From Alphaproteobacteria bacterium (lineage in GTDB: Bacteria > Pseudomonadota > Alphaproteobacteria > Rhodobacterales > Rhodobacteraceae): DNA of 64,000 nucleotides. Under the pieces are notes generated by a model that worked only from the letters and a program-made list of their open reading frames with translations, was not told the DNA's origin and did not search any database. The stretch is taken from NCBI GenBank assembly GCA_029289325.1, contig JARFTV010000009.1, positions 44,058 to 108,057 on the forward strand. Reading direction: 5' to 3'. Positions 55,627-63,720 of the stretch are shown one piece after another (the stretch's first letter is position 1; each line of letters opens with the position of its first letter). A program made the translations under genes and the position numbers.

Positions 55627-56709
55627 ATGGACGGGATCGACACGCTCAAGGCCAAGTATCTGGCGGCGGTGGCTGGTGCGGCGGATGAGGCCGGGCTGGA
55701 AGAGGTCCGCGTCGGCGCGCTGGGCAAGAAGGGCGAGATCTCGGGCCTGATGGCGGGGCTGGGCAAGATGGACCCCGAACAGCGGAAGGCCGCGGGGGCG
55801 AGCCTCAATGCCCTGAAGGATGAGATCGACGCGGCCTTGCGGGCGCGGAAGGTGGCGCTGGCGGATGCGGCGCTGGACGAACGGCTGAAGACCGAATGGC
55901 TGGACGTGACCCTGCCGGGGCGGCCGCGCCCGCGGGGGACGGTGCATCCGGTGAGCCAGGTCATGGAAGAGCTGACAGCGATCTTCGCCGACATGGGCTT
56001 TTCGGTGGCCGAGGGGCCTCAGGTCGAAAGCGACTGGTACAACTTCGACGCGCTGAACATCCCGCCCGAGCATCCCGCGCGGCAGGAGCATGACACGTTC
56101 TTCATGGCGCGGGCCGAGGGCGACAATCGGCCTCCCCACGTGCTGCGGACCCATACCAGCCCGGTGCAGATCCGGGCGATGATGGCGCAGGGCGCGCCGA
56201 TCCGGGTGATCGCGCCGGGTCGGGTCTACCGGATGGACATGGACCAGACCCATACGCCGATGTTCCACCAGGTCGAGGGGCTGGCCATCGATCGCAGCAT
56301 CTCGATGGCCAATCTCAAGTGGTGCCTGGAGGAATTCTGCCGGGCCTTCTTCGAGGTCGACAAGGTGGAGCTGCGGTTCCGCGCCAGCCACTTCCCCTTC
56401 ACCGAGCCGTCGGCGGAGGTGGATATCCGCTATTCCAACGTCGGCGGGCAGCTGAAGATCGGCGAAGGCGACAAGTGGATGGAGATCCTGGGCTCGGGCA
56501 TGGTGCATCCCAAGGTCCTGTCGGCGGCGGGGGTGGACCCGACCCAGTGGCAGGGCTTTGCCTTCGGCATGGGGATCGACCGGATCGCAATGCTGAAATA
56601 CGGCATCCCCGACCTGCGGGCGTTCTTCGAGGCCGACCTGCGCTGGCTGCGGCACTACGGGTTCAGCGCGCTGGACGTGCCGGACCTCGCGGGCGGGCTG
56701 TCGGCCTGA
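55627..56709 (+). CDS. pheS: Phenylalanyl-tRNA synthetase alpha subunit
   Basis: A 360-residue PheS, catalytic subunit of the (alpha-beta)2 enzyme. An N-terminal coiled coil (~1-85) is followed by the class II core with [49 protein letters not shown], and [18 protein letters not shown]. The CAGGAGACGG ribosome site sets the ATG at 55627. The beta gene pheT is not next; the following gene is a small unknown protein. Confidence 0.97.
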   Translation: MDGIDTLKAKYLAAVAGAADEAGLEEVRVGALGKKGEISGLMAGLGKMDPEQRKAAGASLNALKDEIDAALRARKVALADAALDERLKTEWLDVTLPGRPRPRGTVHPVSQVMEELTAIFADMGFSVAEGPQVESDWYNFDALNIPPEHPARQEHDTFFMARAEGDNRPPHVLRTHTSPVQIRAMMAQGAPIRVIAPGRVYRMDMDQTHTPMFHQVEGLAIDRSISMANLKWCLEEFCRAFFEVDKVELRFRASHFPFTEPSAEVDIRYSNVGGQLKIGEGDKWMEILGSGMVHPKVLSAAGVDPTQWQGFAFGMGIDRIAMLKYGIPDLRAFFEADLRWLRHYGFSALDVPDLAGGLSA

Positions 56710-56712
56710 CGG

Positions 56713-57156
56713 ATGGACGACGCGGACCTCTCGGCGCGCAAGCATCGGGCGGCCAATGACCCGGCCTTTCCGGCGCGGCGGGAGGAGGCCTGGGGGCGGA
56801 TCGTCGCGGCGCTGGACGGGGTGCTGGTCCCGGCTGGCTACGGGCTGAGCGGCACGACCTGGAGCAAGACCTCACCGCAGGGAAAGTCGGCGGTGCATCT
56901 GCAGCGCAACCGCTATGGCTGGGAGGTGCAGATCGTGCTGCGCTTCGTCACGCCGGGGGGCGAGGTGCCGGACCATCCCGACTGGCCGGGCGGGGAGGAT
57001 GTGACCCTGGCCGAATTCTTCGAGGCCACGGTCAGCGATCCGGGCACCTTGGCCTTTGTCGATGTGCTGGAGCGGCCCGCCTGTCTGGACCAGGCGGTGG
57101 AGATCCTGCGGGAGCAGGTGCTGCCCTGGTTCGAGGCCCTGCATGCAGGAGGTTAG
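56713..57156 (+). CDS. Unknown small protein following pheS (possibly DUF4304-like)
   Basis: A 147-residue soluble protein I do not recognise with certainty. SGTTWSKTSPQGKSAVHLQRNRYGWEVQIVLRF (given here only by position ~47-79) has the alternation of strands and basic residues of DUF4304-type proteins. It follows the pheS stop by 3 bp, so it is probably co-transcribed. In related genomes one or more small unknown genes often separate pheS from pheT. Confidence 0.6.
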   Translation: MDDADLSARKHRAANDPAFPARREEAWGRIVAALDGVLVPAGYGLSGTTWSKTSPQGKSAVHLQRNRYGWEVQIVLRFVTPGGEVPDHPDWPGGEDVTLAEFFEATVSDPGTLAFVDVLERPACLDQAVEILREQVLPWFEALHAGG

Positions 57157-58355
57157 GCAAGGCGGCGGGCGGCGGCCCGGCCACGGGGGGGGGGGCGGGG
57201 CGCGCCGCGGGGGGGGGCCTCCCAGTCCAGCATTTCCCCGGCGGCGAGGATGCCGGGAAGGGCCTTCAGCTCCAGGTCCGCAGTCAGCGCGTCCCAGGCG
57301 ATCCCCCCGGCCACGGAGATGGCTTCGTCGAGGGGGCGCGGGCCTTGCAGCGGGATCTCAAGATGCTTGAGCCGCGCGAAGGGTTCGGTCCGAGAGAACT
57401 CCATCACCAGGGCGATCCGGGCGCGGTCGAGGCCGAGTTTCCGCAGCCGGTTGGCGGTGCTTTCGCCGGGCTTCATGCGGGACAGACGCTGGGCGATCTC
57501 GTCCTGGGTAAGGTCGGGGAGGAGGTCGAGCGCGAGTTGGGCTCCGTCGCGCAAGGGGCGGTAAAGCGCGTAAATGCCGCTGCCTTCGATGCCCTTGGCC
57601 GAAATCACGAATTCGCCGCGCTGCTCGTCGAGCACTTCGGGCATGCCTCGCAAGGACGCCGCGTCGCTAGGCGTGCCCGAAGTGCTCGACGAGCAGGCCT
57701 TCAGGGTGACGCTCTTCACGGGCTGTCCGAAGAACGGCGCCGTATGCGCCGACCAGTTGACGCGAAACCCCATGTTGGCGGGTTGCCAGTCGGTGATCTG
57801 CACCCCTTTTCCGCGCAGCCAGGGCACCCAGGCCCCGTCAGAACCGAGGCGCTGCCAGCTTGCCCCGCCGAGGGCGAGGATGGTGACACCGGGCGTCAGG
57901 ACCTGCGGCCCGTTGGGCGTGTCGAAGCACAGGCCCTGCCCATCAAAGCCGGTCCAGCGCCAGCGGGTGCGGATCTCGACCCCCTGTGCGCTTAGCCGCT
58001 GCAGCCAGGCCCGCAGCAGGGGGGAGCCCTTCATCGCCACGGGGAAGACGCGGCCGGTAGACCCGGTAAAGACGTCCTGCCCAAGGGCGCGACACCAGGC
58101 CTGCACCTCTTGCGGGCCGAAACCCCGCAGGATCGGGCGCAGCCGGGTGCTGTCGTAGCGGGAGACGAACGCCTCCCACTCTTCGTCCTTGGTGACGTTC
58201 AGGCCGGATTTCCCGGCCATCAGGAACTTGCGTGCGACGGTGGGTTTTGCCTCGCAGACAAGGGTGTGCAGGCCGGCGCGGGCCAGTTCCTCGGCAGCCA
58301 TGAGCCCGGCGGGACCGGCGCCGATGACAAGGGCCTGTGGCGCCGGCGCGGCCAT
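57153..58355 (-). CDS. FAD-dependent oxidoreductase (HI0933/BaiN-like) with palindromic insertion and aberrant C-terminus
   Basis: A 400-residue flavoprotein of the HI0933-like group. Seen are the FAD site [16 protein letters not shown] (~10-25), [27 protein letters not shown] and [15 protein letters not shown]. Two oddities. First, about 25 residues ([10 protein letters not shown] to VLDEQ, ~218-243) interrupt the expected join between VTLKA and [13 protein letters not shown] and are encoded by a 76-bp palindrome (57621-57696). Second, the family end [20 protein letters not shown] is replaced after GEMLDWEAP by Pro/Arg/Ala encoded by poly-G runs (57185-57217), so the final FAD-contacting segment is missing. 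The gene may be a real allele with a sequencing error. Confidence 0.8.
   Translation of the reverse strand: [400 protein letters not shown]
57181..57222. other. Poly-G tract replacing the conserved end of the flavoprotein gene
   Basis: Eleven G (57185-57195), then C, four G, a GC mix and nine G (57209-57217) on the plus strand. This is the only stretch of its kind in the window. It sits where the family's conserved [13 protein letters not shown] codons should be. Suspected sequencing/assembly artefact. Confidence 0.6.
57621..57696. repeat. 76-bp palindromic element inserted in frame in a coding gene
   Basis: CTGCTCGTCGAGCACTTCGG at 57621-57640 (arm to 57642) pairs perfectly with 57675-57696, a 22-bp stem. 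Pairing extends inward to 57648/57669 with one G-T pair, leaving a ~20-nt loop. Open in the flavoprotein frame, it adds about 25 codons. No second copy was noticed in the window. Confidence 0.85.
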
Positions 58356-58358
58356 GAC

Positions 58359-59303
58359 CTATTTCCGGTTGTGGGCGATGCGCCCGATCGTGTTCAGCAG
58401 TATCTGCGCGGCAAGGATCGAGGTCATCCCGGAATGGTCGTAATCCGGGGCGACTTCGACAAGATCGATGCCGATGATGTTGCCCTGTTTGGTCAGGCCG
58501 TCGATCAGCTCCAGCACCTCGTAATACAGGAACCCGCCGTGCGAGGGCGTGCCGGTGCCGGGGGCGATGGAGGGGTCGAAGCCGTCGATGTCGAGGGTCA
58601 GGTAGTAGTCGACGCCCTTGGGGATGCGGGCGAGGGTGGCCTCCACCCCCAGTTTGCGCATCTGGCGGACGGAGAGGATATCGTCGCCCATCGCGCGGGC
58701 GGCGTCATAGCCGTCCTTGGCGGTGGAGCTGACATTGCGGATGCCAAGCGCGGTGATGCCCTTGACATGGTCCTGTTCGGCGGCGCGGCGCATCGGGTTG
58801 CCGTGGCCGTGGCGGACGCCGTGGCGGACATCGACGAAATCGAGGTGCGCGTCGATCTGGACGATGTGCAGCGGGCGGCCCTGGAAGGCGCGGATGCAGG
58901 GGATGTTGATCGAATGGTCGCCGCCAAGGACCACGGGGACGGCCCCGGCGGCGAGGATGGCGCGGACGCCCTTCTCGATATTGGCGTGGCTGGTTTCGGT
59001 GTCGGTATGGACGATATCGGCATCGCCGATATCAAGGATGCGGACGCCTTCCAGATAGGTGACGTCGTCCTCGTGGTCATAGGCCCCGGCATGGCCGAAG
59101 GAGAAGAGGGTGGAGGCCTCGCGGATGCCACGCGGACCAAAGCGGGCGCCGGCGCGGAACTGGGTGCCGAAGTCGAAGGGCGCGCCGAGGATGGCGAAGT
59201 CGGCGTCGATCTTGGACCAATCCGGTTCATAGGGGTTCTTGCCGAAGGTCGAGATGCCCACGAAAGGCAGGTTCAGGCGGCCCTGGTCGTAGCTGTTGGT
59301 CAT
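58359..59303 (-). CDS. speB: Agmatinase (arginase family)
   Basis: A 314-residue ureohydrolase converting agmatine to putrescine and urea. The two-manganese site is visible: GGDHSI, DAHLDF (with VDVRHGVRHGHGN in the loop) and DIDGFDPSIAPGTGTP. Other guanidino substrates (guanidinobutyrate, guanidinopropionate) are possible for this family. The ATG at 59303 overlaps the stop of the upstream crotonase-like gene by 4 bp; the next gene downstream is the flavoprotein. Confidence 0.88.
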   Translation of the reverse strand: MTNSYDQGRLNLPFVGISTFGKNPYEPDWSKIDADFAILGAPFDFGTQFRAGARFGPRGIREASTLFSFGHAGAYDHEDDVTYLEGVRILDIGDADIVHTDTETSHANIEKGVRAILAAGAVPVVLGGDHSINIPCIRAFQGRPLHIVQIDAHLDFVDVRHGVRHGHGNPMRRAAEQDHVKGITALGIRNVSSTAKDGYDAARAMGDDILSVRQMRKLGVEATLARIPKGVDYYLTLDIDGFDPSIAPGTGTPSHGGFLYYEVLELIDGLTKQGNIIGIDLVEVAPDYDHSGMTSILAAQILLNTIGRIAHNRK

Positions 59304-59917
59304 GGCTTGTCCCCGTTGGTCATGCGTTTCAAGGCACGAACGTGCCCCGGATCGGCGGCGAGTGCCGCCTCTGCCAGCGACATGGCCGTGTCCATCAGCG
59401 CCTCGGGCTGGGTGATCCGGTCGACCAGGCCCCAGGCCAGCGCGGTTTCGGCGTCGATCCTCTGGCCGGCAAGCAGGATCATCTTCGCGCGCGACGGGCC
59501 GACCAGCGCGGCCAGCCGGGCGGGGTCCGAAGGTTGCGGGTGATAGCCAAGGCGCATGACCGGGTAGAAGAAGCTGGCCGCGGGCACCGTGATCCGCAGG
59601 TCGCAGGCCAGCGCCACCCCCATCGCCCCGCCCGCCAGCGTGCCGTTCAGCGCGGCAATGGTCAGGCCCGGATAGCCGGCCACCGCCCCCGATGCCGCCT
59701 CCCACGCGGGCGACAGGCCAAGGCCCGCCTTCATTCCGTCGAGGTCCGCCCCGGCCGAGAAGACCCTGCCTGCGCCCGTCAGGATCAGGACCGGAGTCCG
59801 CGTCGCGCGGACCGCCTGGGCGATTCCCTCCAGCATCGCCTTGGTCAGCGCGTTGGCCTTTTCCGCCCGCTCCAGCCGCAGAATCGTGCAATTGCCGCTT
59901 TCCGTCACGCCGATCAT
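59300..59917 (-). CDS. Short enoyl-CoA hydratase/isomerase family protein
   Basis: A 205-residue crotonase-fold protein, shorter than the ~255-260 residues usual in the family. The oxyanion-hole half is present (GRVFSAGADLDGM ~61-73 and NGTLAGGAMGVALACDLRI). The segment that usually carries the second catalytic Glu reads GYHPQPSDPARLAALVG, so the family acid is absent and the reaction is uncertain. It overlaps the agmatinase gene by 4 bp, an unusual pairing. The ATG at 59917 (MIGVTESGN) is preferred; the reading to 59980 adds unlikely residues. Confidence 0.75.
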   Translation of the reverse strand: MIGVTESGNCTILRLERAEKANALTKAMLEGIAQAVRATRTPVLILTGAGRVFSAGADLDGMKAGLGLSPAWEAASGAVAGYPGLTIAALNGTLAGGAMGVALACDLRITVPAASFFYPVMRLGYHPQPSDPARLAALVGPSRAKMILLAGQRIDAETALAWGLVDRITQPEALMDTAMSLAEAALAADPGHVRALKRMTNGDKP

Positions 59918-60021
59918 CTTGCCTCCGCAGTTCCTGACCCTGTCCGCGCCGTGGTTACCCTTGACGCCCAAGCGGGTCATAGAAAGGATGCGGCGGCAAC
60001 TTCAACTGGAAAGGCCTGGCC

Positions 60022-61527
60022 ATGACCCGGACCCTGGCGTGCAGCACCGCCCTTGCCCTTGTGTTCAGTGCGCAAGCGGCCCTTGCCGTCACGCCCGAGG
60101 AGATCTGGGACAGCTGGCAGGCCCTTGTCACCTCTGCCGGGCAGGAGCTGACGGCGGATACGGCCGCCCGCAATGGCGATACGCTGGAAGTGAGCTATGT
60201 CGTCGTCACCCACGAGGACGAGCTGGGCGGCAGCTCGCTGGTCGCCATCGACAAGATGGACTTCACCGACAATGGCGACGGGACTGTCCTGGTGACGATG
60301 TCGGACGAGCATCTGATCCAGCTCGTCTTCCCCGAGGGGGTGGAGGGTCCCTCGACCATCAAGCTGTCGGTCAACCAGCCGGGGATGGTCATCACGGCCG
60401 GGGGCAGCGCCACCGAGACCAGCTATGAGGTTTCCGCACCCACGACGACGGTGACGCTTCTCGAGATCCTGGATCAGGAGGGGGAGCCACTCGACACCCA
60501 GGTCGAAATGGAGCTGGCCGATCTTTCGGCGAGCTATCTGGTTACCCGCGACGGGGATGACGCGAAGCTGGACAGCAGCTTTGCTGCCTCTCGCCTGACC
60601 GTCGATGTGGCGGGAACGGACAAGGAGGGCACGGGCGGCGGTACCATGACCCTGTCGATCGCCGGTCTTGAGGGCGCGACGAAGGGAAATTTCCTGGGCG
60701 CGGAGATCATGGCCAACATGGCCACGGCGCTGAACGGCGGGTTCGCCACGGACAGCACCTTCAGCTTTGGCGCGCTGTCGGCCGCGCTTGACGTGACGGA
60801 TGCCTCGGGGCCCGTTCAGGCCAGTGTTGCAGCCACGGGCGGCGGGTTCGCCGTGGCGCTGGACAAGGCGAAACTGGATTACGGCACCAGCCTGACCGGG
60901 CTGGAGATGACCGTCTCGGGCGCGGAAATCCCCTTCCCGGAAGTGAAGGTCGGGCTTTCGGAATTCGGCTTCGGGATGATGATGCCCGTCACGAAATCCG
61001 AGACGCCGCAGGATTTCAGCTTTACCACGCGCCTTGTCGACTTCACCGTTTCCGAGGATATCTGGGGCCTGATTGACCCCGGCGCCCTGCTGTCGCGCGA
61101 CCCGGCGAGCCTTGTCATCGACGTCAAGGGCAAGGGCCTGTGGTATGAGGATATCATGGACCCCTCGTTCGATCTGGAGCAGGTCGAGGCCCCCGGCGAA
61201 CTTCATTCGCTGGACCTGACCGAGGTTCTGGTCAAGGCCGCCGGGGCCCAGGTCGCCGCGACCGGGGCGCTGACCATCGACAACAGCAAGGTGGACGGCT
61301 TCACCGGCATGCCCGAGCCGACGGGCAAGATCGACGTCACCATCACGGGCGTGAACAAGCTGGTCGATAACCTGATCGCCCTCGGCCTGCTGCCCAGCGA
61401 AGAGGCGATGGGCTTCCGCATGATGCTGGGCCTGTTCACCCGGCCCGGCGGCGCGCCGGATATGGTGACCTCGGCCATCGAATTCCGCGATGGCGGGATC
61501 TTCGCCAACGGGATGCCGTTGCAGTAA
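60022..61527 (+). CDS. DUF2125 family exported protein
   Basis: A 501-residue protein with a signal peptide (MTRTLACSTALALVFSAQAALA) and a long beta-rich body of repeated-looking strands (AVTLLEILDQEGEPL, FTTRLVDFTVSEDIWGL, GKIDVTITGVNKLVDNLIALGLL). This matches DUF2125, a periplasmic/outer-membrane-linked family of alphaproteobacteria with no assigned function; AsmA/lipid-transport-like roles have been suggested for similar beta-rich proteins. It starts a plus-strand run with pmbA and the CysQ-like gene, though 71 bp separate it from pmbA. Confidence 0.82.
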   Translation: MTRTLACSTALALVFSAQAALAVTPEEIWDSWQALVTSAGQELTADTAARNGDTLEVSYVVVTHEDELGGSSLVAIDKMDFTDNGDGTVLVTMSDEHLIQLVFPEGVEGPSTIKLSVNQPGMVITAGGSATETSYEVSAPTTTVTLLEILDQEGEPLDTQVEMELADLSASYLVTRDGDDAKLDSSFAASRLTVDVAGTDKEGTGGGTMTLSIAGLEGATKGNFLGAEIMANMATALNGGFATDSTFSFGALSAALDVTDASGPVQASVAATGGGFAVALDKAKLDYGTSLTGLEMTVSGAEIPFPEVKVGLSEFGFGMMMPVTKSETPQDFSFTTRLVDFTVSEDIWGLIDPGALLSRDPASLVIDVKGKGLWYEDIMDPSFDLEQVEAPGELHSLDLTEVLVKAAGAQVAATGALTIDNSKVDGFTGMPEPTGKIDVTITGVNKLVDNLIALGLLPSEEAMGFRMMLGLFTRPGGAPDMVTSAIEFRDGGIFANGMPLQ

Positions 61528-61598
61528 GGGCGGACCCCGGGCTTGCACCGGGGGCCGTGCCGGACTACCTCGGCCCGACACCAATGCGGGACTGACCC

Positions 61599-62942
61599 AT
61601 GACCCCTGACCTTTCCGATCTGACCTCGGCGCTTCTGGATGCGGCTCGCAAGGCGGGGGCCGAGGCGGCCGACGCGCTGGCGGTTTCGGGCACCGCCCTG
61701 TCGATCGAGATCCGCAAGGGCGCGCTGGAGCAGGCGGAACGCTCGGAAGGGGTGGACATCGGGCTGCGCGTCCTGATCGGGGGGCGGCAGGCCTGCGTCT
61801 CGGCCTCGGACAGTTCGGCGGCGACGATCACTGCGCTGGCGGAGCGGGCCGTGGCCATGGCGCGCGAGGCGCCCGAGGACCCGACGGCCGGTCTGGCCGA
61901 CCCGGACCAGCTTGCCCGGTCCTGGGACCTGGCGGCGCTGGATCTTGCCGATCCGGCGGAGGAACCCGGTGCGGCCAGTCTGGACGCCGCCGCCCGCGCG
62001 GTCGAAGCCGCCGCGCTGGAAGCCAAGGGGATCAGCCAGGTCGAAGCCGCCGCGGCCTACAGCCGGCGTCAGCTGCATATGGCGGCGACCAACGGTTTCT
62101 CGGGCGGCTACGGCCGCAGCTCGACCTCGCTGTCGGCGGTCGCCTTCACGGGCCATGGGACCGAGATGCAGCGCGACTGGGCCGGGGAAAGCCGGGTCTA
62201 TGCCGCCGACATGCCCTCGGCCGGGGAAATCGGGCGGTTGGCTGCCGAACGGGCCTTGCAGCGCGTCGGCTCGGTCAAGCCGCGCACGGGGACCTTCCCG
62301 GTGGTCTATGACGAACGTGTCGCGGCCTCGCTGGTCGGCCATCTGCTTTCGGCGATCAACGGAACCTCGATCGCGCGCGGGTCAAGCTGGGCGCGTGATC
62401 TGTTGGGCAAGCCGGTCCTGCCCCAGGGGATCGCCCTGATCGAGGACCCGCACCGCCCCCGCATCGGCAGCTCGCGCCCCTTCGACGGCGAGGGGCTGGC
62501 GACCCGGCGGCGTGAGATCGTTTCGGATGGCGTGCTGACCGGCTGGGTTCTGGACCTTGCCACCGGGCGCAAGCTGGGGATGCCATCGACCGCCAACGCC
62601 TTCCGCGGGACCGGCGCGCCGCCCTCGCCGTCCACGACCAACATCGACCTGACCCAGGGCGCGCGCAGCCGGGCCGACCTGATCCGCGACATGGGGACGG
62701 GTCTGCTGATCACCTCGATGATCGGCTCGACCATCAACCCGACGACCGGCGACTATTCGCGCGGCGCGGCGGGGTTCTGGGTGGAAAACGGCGAACTGGC
62801 CTATCCCGTCCACGAATGCACCATTGCGGGCAACCTGCGCGACATGCTGCTGCGGATCGTCCCGGCGAACGACGCGCGGGCGCATCTGTCGACCCGGGTG
62901 CCTTCGATCCTGATCGACGGGATGACAATTGCCGGCGCGTGA
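61599..62942 (+). CDS. pmbA: TldD/PmbA family metalloprotease subunit
   Basis: A 447-residue PmbA (TldE)-type protein. SIEIRKGALEQAERSEGVDIGLRVLI near the start, the SRRQLHMAATNGFSGGYGRSS region, LPQGIALIEDP and GFWVENGELAYPVHECTIAGN are typical. TldD and TldE form a protease which finishes peptide antibiotics and degrades CcdA-like antitoxins; TldD, the metal-binding subunit, is not in the window. The next gene starts inside its last codons. Confidence 0.92.
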   Translation: MTPDLSDLTSALLDAARKAGAEAADALAVSGTALSIEIRKGALEQAERSEGVDIGLRVLIGGRQACVSASDSSAATITALAERAVAMAREAPEDPTAGLADPDQLARSWDLAALDLADPAEEPGAASLDAAARAVEAAALEAKGISQVEAAAAYSRRQLHMAATNGFSGGYGRSSTSLSAVAFTGHGTEMQRDWAGESRVYAADMPSAGEIGRLAAERALQRVGSVKPRTGTFPVVYDERVAASLVGHLLSAINGTSIARGSSWARDLLGKPVLPQGIALIEDPHRPRIGSSRPFDGEGLATRRREIVSDGVLTGWVLDLATGRKLGMPSTANAFRGTGAPPSPSTTNIDLTQGARSRADLIRDMGTGLLITSMIGSTINPTTGDYSRGAAGFWVENGELAYPVHECTIAGNLRDMLLRIVPANDARAHLSTRVPSILIDGMTIAGA

Positions 62943-63714
62943 CCTTGCGCTTCTGACCGAAGCCGCGCGCGAGGCCGGGCGGATCGCCATGCGCTATTGG
63001 CGCGGCGACCTGCGCCATTGGGACAAGGGCGGTGAGCATGGCCCGGTCTCCGAGGCCGATCTGGCGGTGGACGCGATGCTGAAGCAGCAGCTTCTTTCGG
63101 CCCGGCCCAACTATGGCTGGCTGTCCGAGGAGACGCCGGACGACCCCGTGCGGCTGGGGCATGAGCATGTGTTCATCGTCGATCCCATCGACGGGACCCG
63201 TGCCTTCATCGCGGGGGAGGAGACCTTTGCCCATTCGCTGGCCGTGGCCCGGAATGGCCGTGTGACGGCGGGGGTGGTCTATCTGCCGGCTCTGGACCGG
63301 ATCTACTGCGCGTCGGAAACATCGGACCCCCTGCGCGACGGCCAGCCGATCAGCGCCAGTCGGCGGGAGCGGCTGGAGGGCGCGGATATCCTTACGACTA
63401 AGGCAAATCTCGCGCCCGAGAAATGGCCGGGCGGCGCGCCAAGCGTGCAGCGCCACTTCCGCGCCTCACTGGCCTACAGGTTGTGCCTTGCGGCCGAGGG
63501 GCGGTTCGACGGGATGCTGACCCTGCGCCCCGCCTGGGAGTGGGACATCGCCGCCGGAAGCCTGATCGCCACCCGCGCCGGAGCGGTGGTGAGCGACCGG
63601 CTGGGAGCCGAACTGCGGTTCAACACACCCTCGGCCCTGTCGGACGGGGTGGTGGTGTTGCCGCCCAAGCCCCATGCCGAGGCGGTGCGACGTCTGGCAC
63701 CGCCCCGGACCTGA
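62929..63714 (+). CDS. Inositol monophosphatase family protein (CysQ-like 3'(2'),5'-bisphosphate nucleotidase)
   Basis: A 261-residue phosphatase of the IMPase superfamily. Metal-binding motifs are WLSEETPDD, VDPIDGTRAFI and AWEWDIAAGSLIATRAGA. CysQ members remove 3'-phosphate from PAP in sulfate assimilation; substrate is not certain here. The TTG at 62929 is the only in-frame start near the family N-terminus and overlaps the pmbA stop by 14 bp, so the two genes are tightly coupled. An unusual start codon. Confidence 0.85.
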   Translation: MPARDLALLTEAAREAGRIAMRYWRGDLRHWDKGGEHGPVSEADLAVDAMLKQQLLSARPNYGWLSEETPDDPVRLGHEHVFIVDPIDGTRAFIAGEETFAHSLAVARNGRVTAGVVYLPALDRIYCASETSDPLRDGQPISASRRERLEGADILTTKANLAPEKWPGGAPSVQRHFRASLAYRLCLAAEGRFDGMLTLRPAWEWDIAAGSLIATRAGAVVSDRLGAELRFNTPSALSDGVVVLPPKPHAEAVRRLAPPRT

Positions 63715-63720
63715 GCCAAC

